Positions 1 to 6,940 of a stretch of DNA of 9,178 bases are shown here, in pieces (the first letter of the stretch is position 1; each line of letters opens with the position of its first letter). Under the pieces are notes generated by a model, which saw nothing but the letters and a program-made list of their open reading frames with translations, was not told where the DNA came from and made no database searches. Source of the stretch: JAYODZ01 sp965660195. Lineage in GTDB: Bacteria; Pseudomonadota; Alphaproteobacteria; RS24. The translations under genes were made by a program, and so were the position numbers. The stretch spans positions 1 to 9,178 of the forward strand of contig CBFHZM010000070.1 of NCBI GenBank assembly GCA_965660195.1. Reading direction: 5' to 3'.

Positions 1-1251
1 GCCAATCAGCCCCGTCGAGAGCCCCGCGACAAGGCTCGTCAGACTTAGACCAATCAGATAGGTCATGGCGATGCGCCAAAGGGAACGATGATGCCGCACC
101 ACTCCGGTAAAAGTTTGAAAATACCAATGATAAAAACAGATCAAAGAAATCACCGCCGCGAAGGACATGAGAAATCCTGGCGATCGCACAGCGCTCGGAT
201 CAACCAAGAGAATGAGGAAAGCCGCCAACGCGGCGGTGTGTATACTGAACACCGGACGCCGCATCAAAATGGCGAGAAAAACACAGGCGATCATCATAAA
301 GGCACGCTGCGTGGCATAAGCGGCTCCAGACAGAAACAAATAGGCCAGCGCACCCAAAAGAGCAAAGCCGGCGCTCAGGCCACGACTATTGAGCATGCCA
401 GCCGGCGCTGACAGAGCGGCAAGACATAATCGCATAAAGGCAAACAAGCCGCCTGCAACCAACGCCATATGAAGACCCGATATAGCCAAAATATGCGCCA
501 ACCCACTAAATCGATAGGCTTGCTTGGTCGGCTCGGGCAAAGCGCCCCGAAACCCAAACAACAGAGCCGAGGCTAACGCCGACGCGGGCGGTGCCATGGC
601 AGCGCGATAGCGCAGAGCGGCATCATGCCGCCATTTGGCAAACATCACCTGAAACGATGCGCGCGCTGGACATTCTGCACGCGACACGCTCTGCACCGAA
701 AAGCGCTCTGCCTCACCCTTGAAGAAAGCGATCGCCCGCGGATCGTAACCATATTCGGCCGCAGGAGGCCGAGGCGGAATTAAACGCCCCTTAAGGTATA
801 TCTTACAGCCGATCAAATCCGCTGATAATTCTTCGCCGCGATCATACAGCCGCAGACTAAGCCCCTGCCCGATATCGCCCGCGCCGACGAAGCCACCGCC
901 ACGATAAGGCTCAAGCTCAACAAGCCTTGCCTGCAGCTGACCTGTTTCCGCCACTCGTGCAATCGATGGCAACACGGCATCAAAGCGATCGGCAAGACGC
1001 TTCGTATCCCAAGCCCCATAAAGTAGCCCAAAAGCCGCCACAGTGACCGTAAACAAACTCGGCAAGGCTTCCCAAGAACGATGCCCCAATAAGTTTCGCG
1101 AAATGATGACCATAGCTAGAGTAGTGACAGCAAGCAGACCAGCCGTAACCGCCAGCAAGATCGGCGCTGGGTCATCGGGCAACGCATAAAAGCTTCCCAG
1201 CCCAATAATGAGCCCCAAAGAAGCCAGAGGAACGACAAGGTGAGGCAACAT
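1..1251 (-). CDS. comEC: ComEC/Rec2 family DNA-uptake channel protein, 3' end outside window
   Basis: This is an uninterrupted minus-strand frame of 417 codons that runs off the left edge, so only the N-terminal part is visible. It starts at ATG 1251, the first start codon after an in-frame TAA ten codons upstream; the ribosome site is weak. Residues about 4-25, 30-51 and 66-81 are hydrophobic membrane segments. A soluble stretch follows (about 95-215), matching the ComEC N-terminal (DUF4131/OB-fold-like) region. The polytopic Competence domain then begins with LAHILAISGLHMALVAG, the family hallmark, with His at residue 261, and a later ATQRAFMM element. Known role: inner-membrane channel carrying single-stranded DNA into the cytoplasm during transformation. 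The C-terminal metallo-beta-lactamase-like domain, if present, lies outside the window. Many alphaproteobacteria keep this gene without proven competence, so the family is secure but active uptake is inferred. It is divergent from gltX. Confidence 0.93.
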   Translation of the reverse strand, partial: MLPHLVVPLASLGLIIGLGSFYALPDDPAPILLAVTAGLLAVTTLAMVIISRNLLGHRSWEALPSLFTVTVAAFGLLYGAWDTKRLADRFDAVLPSIARVAETGQLQARLVELEPYRGGGFVGAGDIGQGLSLRLYDRGEELSADLIGCKIYLKGRLIPPRPPAAEYGYDPRAIAFFKGEAERFSVQSVSRAECPARASFQVMFAKWRHDAALRYRAAMAPPASALASALLFGFRGALPEPTKQAYRFSGLAHILAISGLHMALVAGGLFAFMRLCLAALSAPAGMLNSRGLSAGFALLGALAYLFLSGAAYATQRAFMMIACVFLAILMRRPVFSIHTAALAAFLILLVDPSAVRSPGFLMSFAAVISLICFYHWYFQTFTGVVRHHRSLWRIAMTYLIGLSLTSLVAGLSTGLIG

Positions 1252-1384
1252 TATCTTATTCTTGTTTGTTTATGCCGTAATCGGCAGGGCGCATGACACA
1301 ACTTGTTGTTCCAGACTATGTCAAACGCGGCAAATGTGCTAGGAGAGTTGTCTCGTATTAAATTTCGTAGGGATCGTCTGACGC
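1252..1384. promoter_or_regulatory. Divergent comEC/gltX intergenic region with small inverted repeats
   Basis: These 133 bases separate two divergently transcribed genes and must hold the gltX promoter, and probably that of comEC. Visible structure: a 14-base perfect inverted repeat with TGCCG and CGGCA arms around a TAAT loop (1273-1286), and a GAGA/TCTC inverted repeat with a 4-base loop (1343-1354) in the probable gltX leader. A TTGTTG hexamer (1303-1308) and a TATTAA hexamer (1356-1361) resemble promoter boxes but are not spaced as a pair, so no promoter is called. The gltX ribosome site is weak: TAGGGAT centred about 13 bases before ATG. Confidence 0.4.
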
Positions 1385-2797
1385 ATGACCAGCACTACGA
1401 CCGGTTCTGCGGTCATTACGCGTTTCGCACCGTCGCCCACTGGCTTTTTGCACATTGGGGGTGCACGCACAGCGCTATTTAATTGGGCCTTTGCCCGCCA
1501 TTGTGGCGGTCAATTTCTGTTACGGATCGAAGACACCGACCGCGCCCGCTCAACCCCCGAAGCTATTGCCGCTATTTTTGACGGCCTCGATTGGCTCGGC
1601 CTAACGCCCGACGCACCGCCTGTCTATCAGCACGCCAATGCCGCGCGTCACGCCGAAATTGCGCATCATCTCGTTGCTGCTGGCCATGCCTATTGCTGTG
1701 ATTGTTCGCCGGAAGACGTCGAAGCGATGCGCCAACGCGCCCGCGACGCTGGAAAGCCACCGCGCTATGACGGAACCTGTCGTGAGCGCGCACTGCCCTA
1801 TCAAGCGGGTAAAACAGTTGTGCGATTCAAATCACCGCTGGCGGGTCAGACACAGATTAATGATATTGTGCAGGGCGATGTTGCGGTCGACAATGAGCAA
1901 CTCGACGATCTTGTTCTGCTTCGCGCCGATGGCACGCCAACCTATATGCTGAGCGTGGTGGTCGATGATCACGATATGAACATCACTCATGTCATTCGCG
2001 GCGACGATCATCTGACCAATGCCTTGCGTCAGACACAAATATATCAAGCTCTTGCTTGGGATGTACCGCAATTTGCTCATATTCCGCTGATTCACGGTGC
2101 CGATGGCGCTAAGCTCTCGAAACGTCACGGTGCGCTCGGTGCCGAAGCCTATCGCGATATGGGCTTTTTGCCCGAAGCCATGCGGAATTACTTGGCGCGC
2201 CTCGGCTGGAGCCATGGAGATGATGAATTATTCTCGACTGAACAATTGGTCGCCTGGTTTGATTTAAATGCCATCGGCAAAGCGCCGGCGCGTTTCGATA
2301 TCGAAAAACTAAGCCATGTAAACGCGTATCATTTGCGCGCCAGCGATGACGAGATGCTGGTGGACGACATTTTGGCACGGGCCCCTGATGCGCAATCTGC
2401 GCGCGAAAAGATTAAACTGGCCATACCGCAACTCAAAGAACGGGCGCAAACGCTGCCCGAGCTGACGCAAGCCGCCAATTTTATCTTTACCAAGCGGCCA
2501 ATTGCCATTGACGAAGCAGCGCGGAAAATGATGACAGCCCCACGTATGGCTAATTTGCAAGCGTTTTTACCTTCGCTCGAAGGAGCGAATGACTGGTCGG
2601 AAGGCGGAATAAAAGCCCTCACCGAAGCCTTTTTGGCTGAAAACGGTCTGAAACTGGGTGATTTGGGGCCTGCACTGCGCGCGGTCCTCACAGGAACGCC
2701 AAATTCACCCAATCTTTACGATATTCTGGTTATTTTGGGACAAAGCGAAACTGTGGGCAGAGTAAAAGATGGGCTTAAATTAGGAGCTGCCAGCTAG
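1385..2797 (+). CDS. gltX: Glutamyl-tRNA synthetase (class I, non-archaeal type)
   Basis: This 470-residue protein has the usual length for a bacterial GluRS. It charges tRNA(Glu) with glutamate using ATP in the cytoplasm. In alphaproteobacteria a GluRS commonly also misacylates tRNA(Gln) for later amidation by GatCAB; which tRNAs this copy charges cannot be read here. The N-terminal Rossmann catalytic domain shows RFAPSPTG followed by the HIGH-type motif HIGG at residues 23-26, LRIEDTDR at 46-53, and the KMSKS-type motif KLSKR at 243-247. Cys105, Cys107, Tyr128 and Cys132 (CDC then YDGTC) match the zinc site of the E. coli enzyme. The region from about 310 to the end is the helical anticodon-binding domain. 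ATG 1385 places the catalytic motif at the normal distance from the N terminus. It is followed 66 bases later by gltA on the same strand. Alphaproteobacteria often have a second gltX, so this may be one of two paralogues. Confidence 0.97.
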   Translation: MTSTTTGSAVITRFAPSPTGFLHIGGARTALFNWAFARHCGGQFLLRIEDTDRARSTPEAIAAIFDGLDWLGLTPDAPPVYQHANAARHAEIAHHLVAAGHAYCCDCSPEDVEAMRQRARDAGKPPRYDGTCRERALPYQAGKTVVRFKSPLAGQTQINDIVQGDVAVDNEQLDDLVLLRADGTPTYMLSVVVDDHDMNITHVIRGDDHLTNALRQTQIYQALAWDVPQFAHIPLIHGADGAKLSKRHGALGAEAYRDMGFLPEAMRNYLARLGWSHGDDELFSTEQLVAWFDLNAIGKAPARFDIEKLSHVNAYHLRASDDEMLVDDILARAPDAQSAREKIKLAIPQLKERAQTLPELTQAANFIFTKRPIAIDEAARKMMTAPRMANLQAFLPSLEGANDWSEGGIKALTEAFLAENGLKLGDLGPALRAVLTGTPNSPNLYDILVILGQSETVGRVKDGLKLGAAS

Positions 2798-2863
2798 CAG
2801 TCCCTGAATCCCTATGGTATAAGCACGCTAAATTGCGTATTCCTTTTATCTGGAGGTTTTTCT
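2798..2863 (+). promoter_or_regulatory. gltX-gltA intergenic leader with strong gltA ribosome binding site
   Basis: The 66-base spacer ends in a strong Shine-Dalgarno sequence, TGGAGGT at 2851-2857, six bases before the gltA ATG; it is the best ribosome site in the window and suits a highly expressed enzyme. A TATAAG hexamer (2818-2823) looks like a -10 box but has no acceptable -35 partner. An ACGC/GCGT inverted repeat with a 6-base AT-rich loop (2825-2838) is too short to call a terminator. Whether gltA has its own promoter or is read through from gltX is open. Confidence 0.5.
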
Positions 2864-4159
2864 ATGACAAAATCAAATAACAGCGCCAAGTTGCAGACCG
2901 CGGGTAAGGATTTTGAATTTACCGTCGAGTCAGGAACCATTGGACCAGACGTTATTGACGTCTCCAGCCTGTACGGCCAAACCGGCCAGTTCACCTATGA
3001 CCCCGGCTTTACGTCAACTGCGAGTTGTAAATCAAGCATCACCTATATTGATGGTGAGCAGGGTATTTTGTTACACCGTGGTTATCCAATCGATCAGCTG
3101 GCTGAACAAGGCTCTTTTATTGAGACCTGCTATTTGCTTCTGAATGGCGAATTACCAAACAAAGATCAGCTTATTGAATTTGATACGGCCATCACACGCC
3201 ACACAATGTTGCATGAACAACTCTACAAGTTTTCGACGGGCTTCCGTCGCGATGCCCACCCGATGGCGGTCATGGTTGGGGTTGTCGGTGCTCTCTCGGC
3301 TTTCTATCACGACAGCACAGACATAAATGATCCCGAACAACGCAAGATTGCTAGCCGTCGTTTGATCGCGAAAATTCCAACGATTGCGGCCATGGCCTAT
3401 AAATATTCGGTCGGTCAGCCCTTTATCTATCCACGTAATGATCTTGATTATGCGTCAAACTTCCTACACATGTGTTTTGCCGTGCCGTGCGAAGAATACA
3501 AAGTAAGCCCAACATTGGCCCGCGCCATGGATAAAATTTTTATTCTACATGCCGATCATGAGCAAAATGCTTCAACCTCGACAGTGCGTTTGGCTGGCTC
3601 TTCCGGCGCCAACCCGTTTGCCTGTATCGCGGCTGGTATTGCTTGCTTATGGGGCCCATCGCATGGTGGTGCTAATGAAGCAGCGCTTGATATGTTGAAT
3701 GAAATCGGCTCAGTTGACCGCATCCCTGAATATATTGCCCGCGCTAAAGACAAAAATGACCCCTTCCGGCTCATGGGCTTTGGTCACCGCGTCTATAAAA
3801 ACTACGATCCACGCGCCCGCGTGATGCAGAAAACCTGCCACGAAGTGCTGAACGAATTAGGTGTGAAAGACGATCCTCTATTAGCAGTTGCTATGGAGCT
3901 GGAGCGAATTGCGCTGAGTGATGAGTATTTCGTTGAGAAGAAACTCTATCCGAATATCGATTTCTATTCTGGTATTACATTGAAAGCCATGGGCTTCCCA
4001 ACCACAATGTTTACCGTGCTGTTTGCCCTGGCCAGAACAGTGGGCTGGGTGTCACAGTGGAACGAGATGATCGAAGACCCAAGTCAGCGCATCGGACGTC
4101 CGCGTCAGCTGTATGTTGGCGCAGCCGAGCGTGACTACGTGGCGCTCAATAAGCGCTAG
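2864..4159 (+). CDS. gltA: Type II (hexameric-type) citrate synthase
   Basis: This 431-residue protein is close in length to the E. coli enzyme (427) and aligns with it along its whole length. It condenses acetyl-CoA and oxaloacetate to citrate, the entry step of the TCA cycle, in the cytoplasm. The three catalytic residues are visible: His267 in WGPSHGGANE, His308 in GFGHRVYKNYDPRA, and Asp366 in NIDFYSG. The long HADHEQNASTSTVR block (229-242) and the beta-rich N-terminal domain (about 1-60) are typical of the Gram-negative type, whose members are often NADH-inhibited; that regulation is inferred here. ATG 2864 is supported by GGAGG six to seven bases upstream. The gene ends by sharing a CTAG palindrome with the stop codon of convergent lpxB. 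Location beside lpxB is common in alphaproteobacteria and does not imply a role in lipid A synthesis. Confidence 0.98.
   Translation: MTKSNNSAKLQTAGKDFEFTVESGTIGPDVIDVSSLYGQTGQFTYDPGFTSTASCKSSITYIDGEQGILLHRGYPIDQLAEQGSFIETCYLLLNGELPNKDQLIEFDTAITRHTMLHEQLYKFSTGFRRDAHPMAVMVGVVGALSAFYHDSTDINDPEQRKIASRRLIAKIPTIAAMAYKYSVGQPFIYPRNDLDYASNFLHMCFAVPCEEYKVSPTLARAMDKIFILHADHEQNASTSTVRLAGSSGANPFACIAAGIACLWGPSHGGANEAALDMLNEIGSVDRIPEYIARAKDKNDPFRLMGFGHRVYKNYDPRARVMQKTCHEVLNELGVKDDPLLAVAMELERIALSDEYFVEKKLYPNIDFYSGITLKAMGFPTTMFTVLFALARTVGWVSQWNEMIEDPSQRIGRPRQLYVGAAERDYVALNKR
4142..4156. other. Short hairpin at the gltA/lpxB convergent junction
   Basis: A perfect inverted repeat (arms GCGCT at 4142-4146 and AGCGC at 4152-4156, loop CAATA) sits just before the gltA stop codon and overlaps the lpxB stop. 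Neither strand has a T-run after it, so it is not a standard intrinsic terminator. It could still pause polymerase or protect 3' ends where the two transcripts meet. Five-base arms also arise by chance, so function is doubtful. Confidence 0.3.
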
Positions 4160-5337
4160 GTCGACGAAAAGCCAGCAATGCGGAGGACGGCATCAGCCGC
4201 TTCCGCATCTGGTGCGTTGCCATCTTTTTGCATAATCGTACTAAAAGCTTGCAGAGCGCCTTGCGTGCGCTCACAAAGTTCAGGATCGCTCAAATAGTTC
4301 CGTGCTAAAGACAGCATATTATCTGCCGTGAGGTTATCGCTCAAAAGCTCGGGCACGACCGGCCGATCGAGCACCAAATTGACCAAATTAACCGATGGTG
4401 CACGCGCAACGAACTTCATGACATAACTCTCAAACAGCCCACTTGACGGATATCCGATAATCATCGGCGTTTGCGCGAGACCAATCTCAAGCGCCACGGT
4501 CCCAGAGGCTGCCAGCGCCAAATCAGCCAACCTCAAGCTGGCATATTTCTCCCGCTCGTCGTCAATACAAATCACCTCATATGGCCAGTCCCGCAATTGC
4601 GTTCTGAGCTCTGTCGCCAAATGCGGCACCAAAGGCATAAACAGACGAAGGCGACCAAACTCGCGCCTCAACTGTTCTGTAACTTGACGAAAGATTGGCA
4701 TCAGGGTCTCAACCTCGGCGTGACGACTACCGGGGAGCAAAACCAGACACTGCGCGTCGGGCTTGATATCATGTTCCGCGCGCAAAGCCGCCACTTCCGC
4801 ATCCGATGCTACGGCCTCGATCGCTCGGTGGCCAACAAAAGTACTCTGGGGACCGCCAAGGTTTTTTAAAACCTCTGGCTCAAACGGCAGCAGTGCCAAG
4901 CAGTGGTCGAAATACTGCGCCATCGTGCCGGCGCGGCCGGCGCGCCAGAACCAAACGCTGGGGACGACATAATCAATGATTTTTATGTCGGGACAGCGTC
5001 TTTTCATGCGGCGCGCCAAGCGATGGTTAAAATCAGGCGCATCGACGCAGATAATCACATCCGGTTTGGTTTCCTCGAGAAAATCACAAACCACCCGTAG
5101 CCGATTAAAAAGAAATGGCAATTTCTTGATGACCGCACCAAAGCCCATGACGGCTATATCAGACATTGGGAAAACCGAAGATAAGCCTTCGGCAACCATC
5201 AAGGGCCCACCAACACCAACAAAGGATGCCTCAGGAACGCGTCGCGCAAGATGCTTAATCAAACCAGCGCCCAAAATATCCCCCGAGGCTTCTCCCGCGA
5301 TGACAGCAAATATCGGTGCGCGCTTGTGTTGCCTCAC
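4156..5337 (-). CDS. lpxB: Lipid A disaccharide synthase (GT19)
   Basis: This 393-residue protein is slightly longer than E. coli LpxB (382). It joins UDP-2,3-diacylglucosamine and lipid X to make the tetra-acyl disaccharide 1-phosphate, at the cytoplasmic face of the inner membrane. Family landmarks in order: AGEASGD (14-20), VDAPDFN (98-104) containing the conserved aspartate, YVVPSVWFWRAGRA (123-136), LALLPFEP (147-154), LLPGSR (200-205), ASGTVALE (277-284) and PELL (329-332). The start is GTG at 5337; its GTGA overlaps the lpxI TGA by 4 bases, with a GAAGGT site about 9 bases upstream, so translational coupling to lpxI is likely. FVGHR replaces the FVGHP seen in many homologues, a position that varies in the family. 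It is the last gene of the cluster and converges with gltA. Confidence 0.97.
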   Translation of the reverse strand: MRQHKRAPIFAVIAGEASGDILGAGLIKHLARRVPEASFVGVGGPLMVAEGLSSVFPMSDIAVMGFGAVIKKLPFLFNRLRVVCDFLEETKPDVIICVDAPDFNHRLARRMKRRCPDIKIIDYVVPSVWFWRAGRAGTMAQYFDHCLALLPFEPEVLKNLGGPQSTFVGHRAIEAVASDAEVAALRAEHDIKPDAQCLVLLPGSRHAEVETLMPIFRQVTEQLRREFGRLRLFMPLVPHLATELRTQLRDWPYEVICIDDEREKYASLRLADLALAASGTVALEIGLAQTPMIIGYPSSGLFESYVMKFVARAPSVNLVNLVLDRPVVPELLSDNLTADNMLSLARNYLSDPELCERTQGALQAFSTIMQKDGNAPDAEAADAVLRIAGFSST

Positions 5338-6149
5338 GTGGATCGACCTTCAATAAAGAAACCGGCCTTATCGGCGGCGGCGATACACGCCTGTCGATCG
5401 ATCAAGAGCGCGCCCTCGGCTTGAAAAACCAGCCCCTTAAGCCCCGCGGCGATCGCATTGGCAATGGTCTGGGGACCAATTGTCGGTAAATCAATCCGCC
5501 TATCTTGGCTGGTTTTCGGAAGCTTGACCAAAACCCCAGACTGACCACCGCGGGCGTTCAATATACTACCTGCCCGCGACAACATCGCATCGGTACCCTC
5601 TGGTCCTTCTACTGCGACCACCTGCCCTTGCGATATGACGCAGGCCTGCCCCACGTCAAAGGGGGACAGTGCTTGCAACAGAGCAATACCGCGCTCGATG
5701 TCTCGCGCATCATGGTCAGCCGTCGCCACCGTCAGGCACCCTGCTGGCGCTTTAAAGTCAAGCATCAAAGTGTCGGCACCAATGATCTCAAAGCCCTGAT
5801 CTTCAAAATGGCCCAGCACGGCGCTTAGCAGCGCATCATCACCACCTGGGTTGGCAGCAAATCGTTGGAAGACATCGTGAAGCCCTGCATCATCGGGCGG
5901 GTTGCTCAAATCCGGGCGGTCTAATCGTCCAATAAAAACGCATTGGGTACACTGCGCGGCCTTTAAAAAATCAACGATTTTGCTGACCGCCAGAATATCT
6001 GCCACCTCGTCAGCCGATGCTTGCGTTGCCTCGGACGCGATTCCCTCGAGAGCCAACAGAACGACATCGTTCTCTTGCAATTTCTGTGCTTGAAAGATTT
6101 GCAGGGGTAAATCCCCGCCTGCGGCAATAATGGCGAGGCGCTCAGGCAT
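5334..6149 (-). CDS. lpxI: UDP-2,3-diacylglucosamine pyrophosphatase LpxI (DUF1009)
   Basis: This 271-residue protein hydrolyses UDP-2,3-diacylglucosamine to lipid X and UMP, the fourth step of lipid A synthesis. LpxI is the alphaproteobacterial replacement for the unrelated LpxH of enterobacteria. Recognisable blocks: N-terminal IIAAGGDLPL (7-16), FIGRLDRPDLS (72-82), GGDDALLSAV (102-111), VAVEGPEGTDAML (178-190), and SGVLVKLPK followed by DRRIDLPTIGPQT (204-228). Asp220 in DLPTIG corresponds to the aspartate shown to matter for activity in Caulobacter LpxI. The frame is open five codons further upstream to a TTG at 6164, but ATG 6149 is preferred: it shares its A with the lpxA TGA (TGATG) and has AGGGGG at 6154-6159, four bases before it. 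It overlaps lpxB at the other end, so it sits inside a coupled chain. Confidence 0.96.
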   Translation of the reverse strand: MPERLAIIAAGGDLPLQIFQAQKLQENDVVLLALEGIASEATQASADEVADILAVSKIVDFLKAAQCTQCVFIGRLDRPDLSNPPDDAGLHDVFQRFAANPGGDDALLSAVLGHFEDQGFEIIGADTLMLDFKAPAGCLTVATADHDARDIERGIALLQALSPFDVGQACVISQGQVVAVEGPEGTDAMLSRAGSILNARGGQSGVLVKLPKTSQDRRIDLPTIGPQTIANAIAAGLKGLVFQAEGALLIDRQACIAAADKAGFFIEGRST

Positions 6150-6940
6150 CACGCCCCCTGACAAAAGCCACGGTCATTGGCGTTACTCACGAAATCAAGT
6201 ATCAGCGAGGCTACGCGATCATCTTTATATTTTTCCCGCGCCGCAGCCAACCGGGCATTAAACTCGACACCAGCATGGTCACTAAATAAATCGGCAAACA
6301 GATTACGCGCGGCGTGGATATCATCCCGCGCAAAACCACGGCGCTTCATACCAACGATATTCAGGCCCTCTAAATTCGCGCGATCGCCGTAAACCATACC
6401 GAAGGGAATAACATTGCCAGCAACCATACTATGACCACCAATAAAGGCATAATCGCCAATATGACAAAACTGGTGCACTGCCGACAGGCCGCCAATATTA
6501 GCAAAATTGCCGATGGTCACGTGCCCCGCTAGGGTTGCATGATTAGCAAAGACGTTATTATTTCCAATCCGACAGTCATGCGCGATATGGGTGCCAACCA
6601 TAAATAAATTATTGTCGCCAATGCGCGTCTCGGCCGGATCATCAAGCTGCCCAGGCTGCATCGTTACATATTCGCGAATGGTATTATTAGCGCCAATGAT
6701 GAGCTGACCAACGGGCTTGGATTGATCGAGAATTTGCGTTGCCCCGCCCAGCGACGCGAAAGGAAAAACCTTGCTGCCCGCACCGATGTGCGTATTCCCC
6801 ATGATCGAGACATGACCAACGAGCTCAACACCCTCGCCGAGTGTCACCCCCGCGCCGATATGGCAGAACGGGCCAATTTTAAGGCCGTCCCCCAGAACGG
6901 CATTGGCATCGATAACTGAACTCGGATGTATATCACTCAT
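6149..6940 (-). CDS. lpxA: Acyl-ACP--UDP-N-acetylglucosamine O-acyltransferase (LpxA-type)
   Basis: This 263-residue protein (E. coli LpxA 262) transfers a 3-hydroxyacyl chain from ACP to the sugar 3-position of UDP-GlcNAc, the first step of lipid A synthesis, as a cytoplasmic trimer. Repeated hexapeptides (about 8-185) form the left-handed beta helix. His121 in HIAHDC matches catalytic His125 of E. coli; His140 (LAGH), His156 (AVHQF) and Arg200-Arg201 (MKRRGF) match other active-site positions. Gly169 sits where E. coli has Gly173, the chain-length ruler, suggesting a long hydroxyacyl donor (inference). Oddities: the near-universal PPQDLKY loop is replaced by ATQILDQ at 67-73, and the usual NPGT/HRGT element by QPGQ (95-98), without a frameshift. 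ATG 6940 has AAGGGG at 6948-6953, seven bases upstream, and overlaps the lpxD end by 8 bases. Substrate sugar could differ from UDP-GlcNAc; the family is certain. Confidence 0.95.
   Translation of the reverse strand: MSDIHPSSVIDANAVLGDGLKIGPFCHIGAGVTLGEGVELVGHVSIMGNTHIGAGSKVFPFASLGGATQILDQSKPVGQLIIGANNTIREYVTMQPGQLDDPAETRIGDNNLFMVGTHIAHDCRIGNNNVFANHATLAGHVTIGNFANIGGLSAVHQFCHIGDYAFIGGHSMVAGNVIPFGMVYGDRANLEGLNIVGMKRRGFARDDIHAARNLFADLFSDHAGVEFNARLAAAREKYKDDRVASLILDFVSNANDRGFCQGA

Noticed and set aside
88..1031. Short open frames 88-411 (+) and 813-1031 (-) at the left end.
   Set aside because: Both overlap the uninterrupted comEC frame, which carries the family motifs.
1252..1384. Possible SOS (LexA) box between comEC and gltX, looked for because lexA often neighbours comEC in alphaproteobacteria.
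   Set aside because: No GTTC-N7-GTTC or GAAC-N7-GAAC pattern is present; the single GTTC near 1308 has no partner at the right distance.
1832..2712. Two 127-codon open frames on the minus strand inside gltX (1832-2215 and 2329-2712).
   Set aside because: They lie fully antisense to a well-conserved gene and their translations show no recognisable domain. Long antisense frames are expected opposite genes of this composition.
2795..2823. Promoter for gltA using TATAAG (2818-2823) as the -10 box.
   Set aside because: The hexamers 17-18 bases upstream match the -35 consensus at only a couple of positions.
4471..5356. Plus-strand open frames of 126-132 codons opposite lpxB (4471-4869, 4976-5356).
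   Set aside because: They are antisense to conserved lpxB motifs, have no recognisable domain, and are best explained as shadows.
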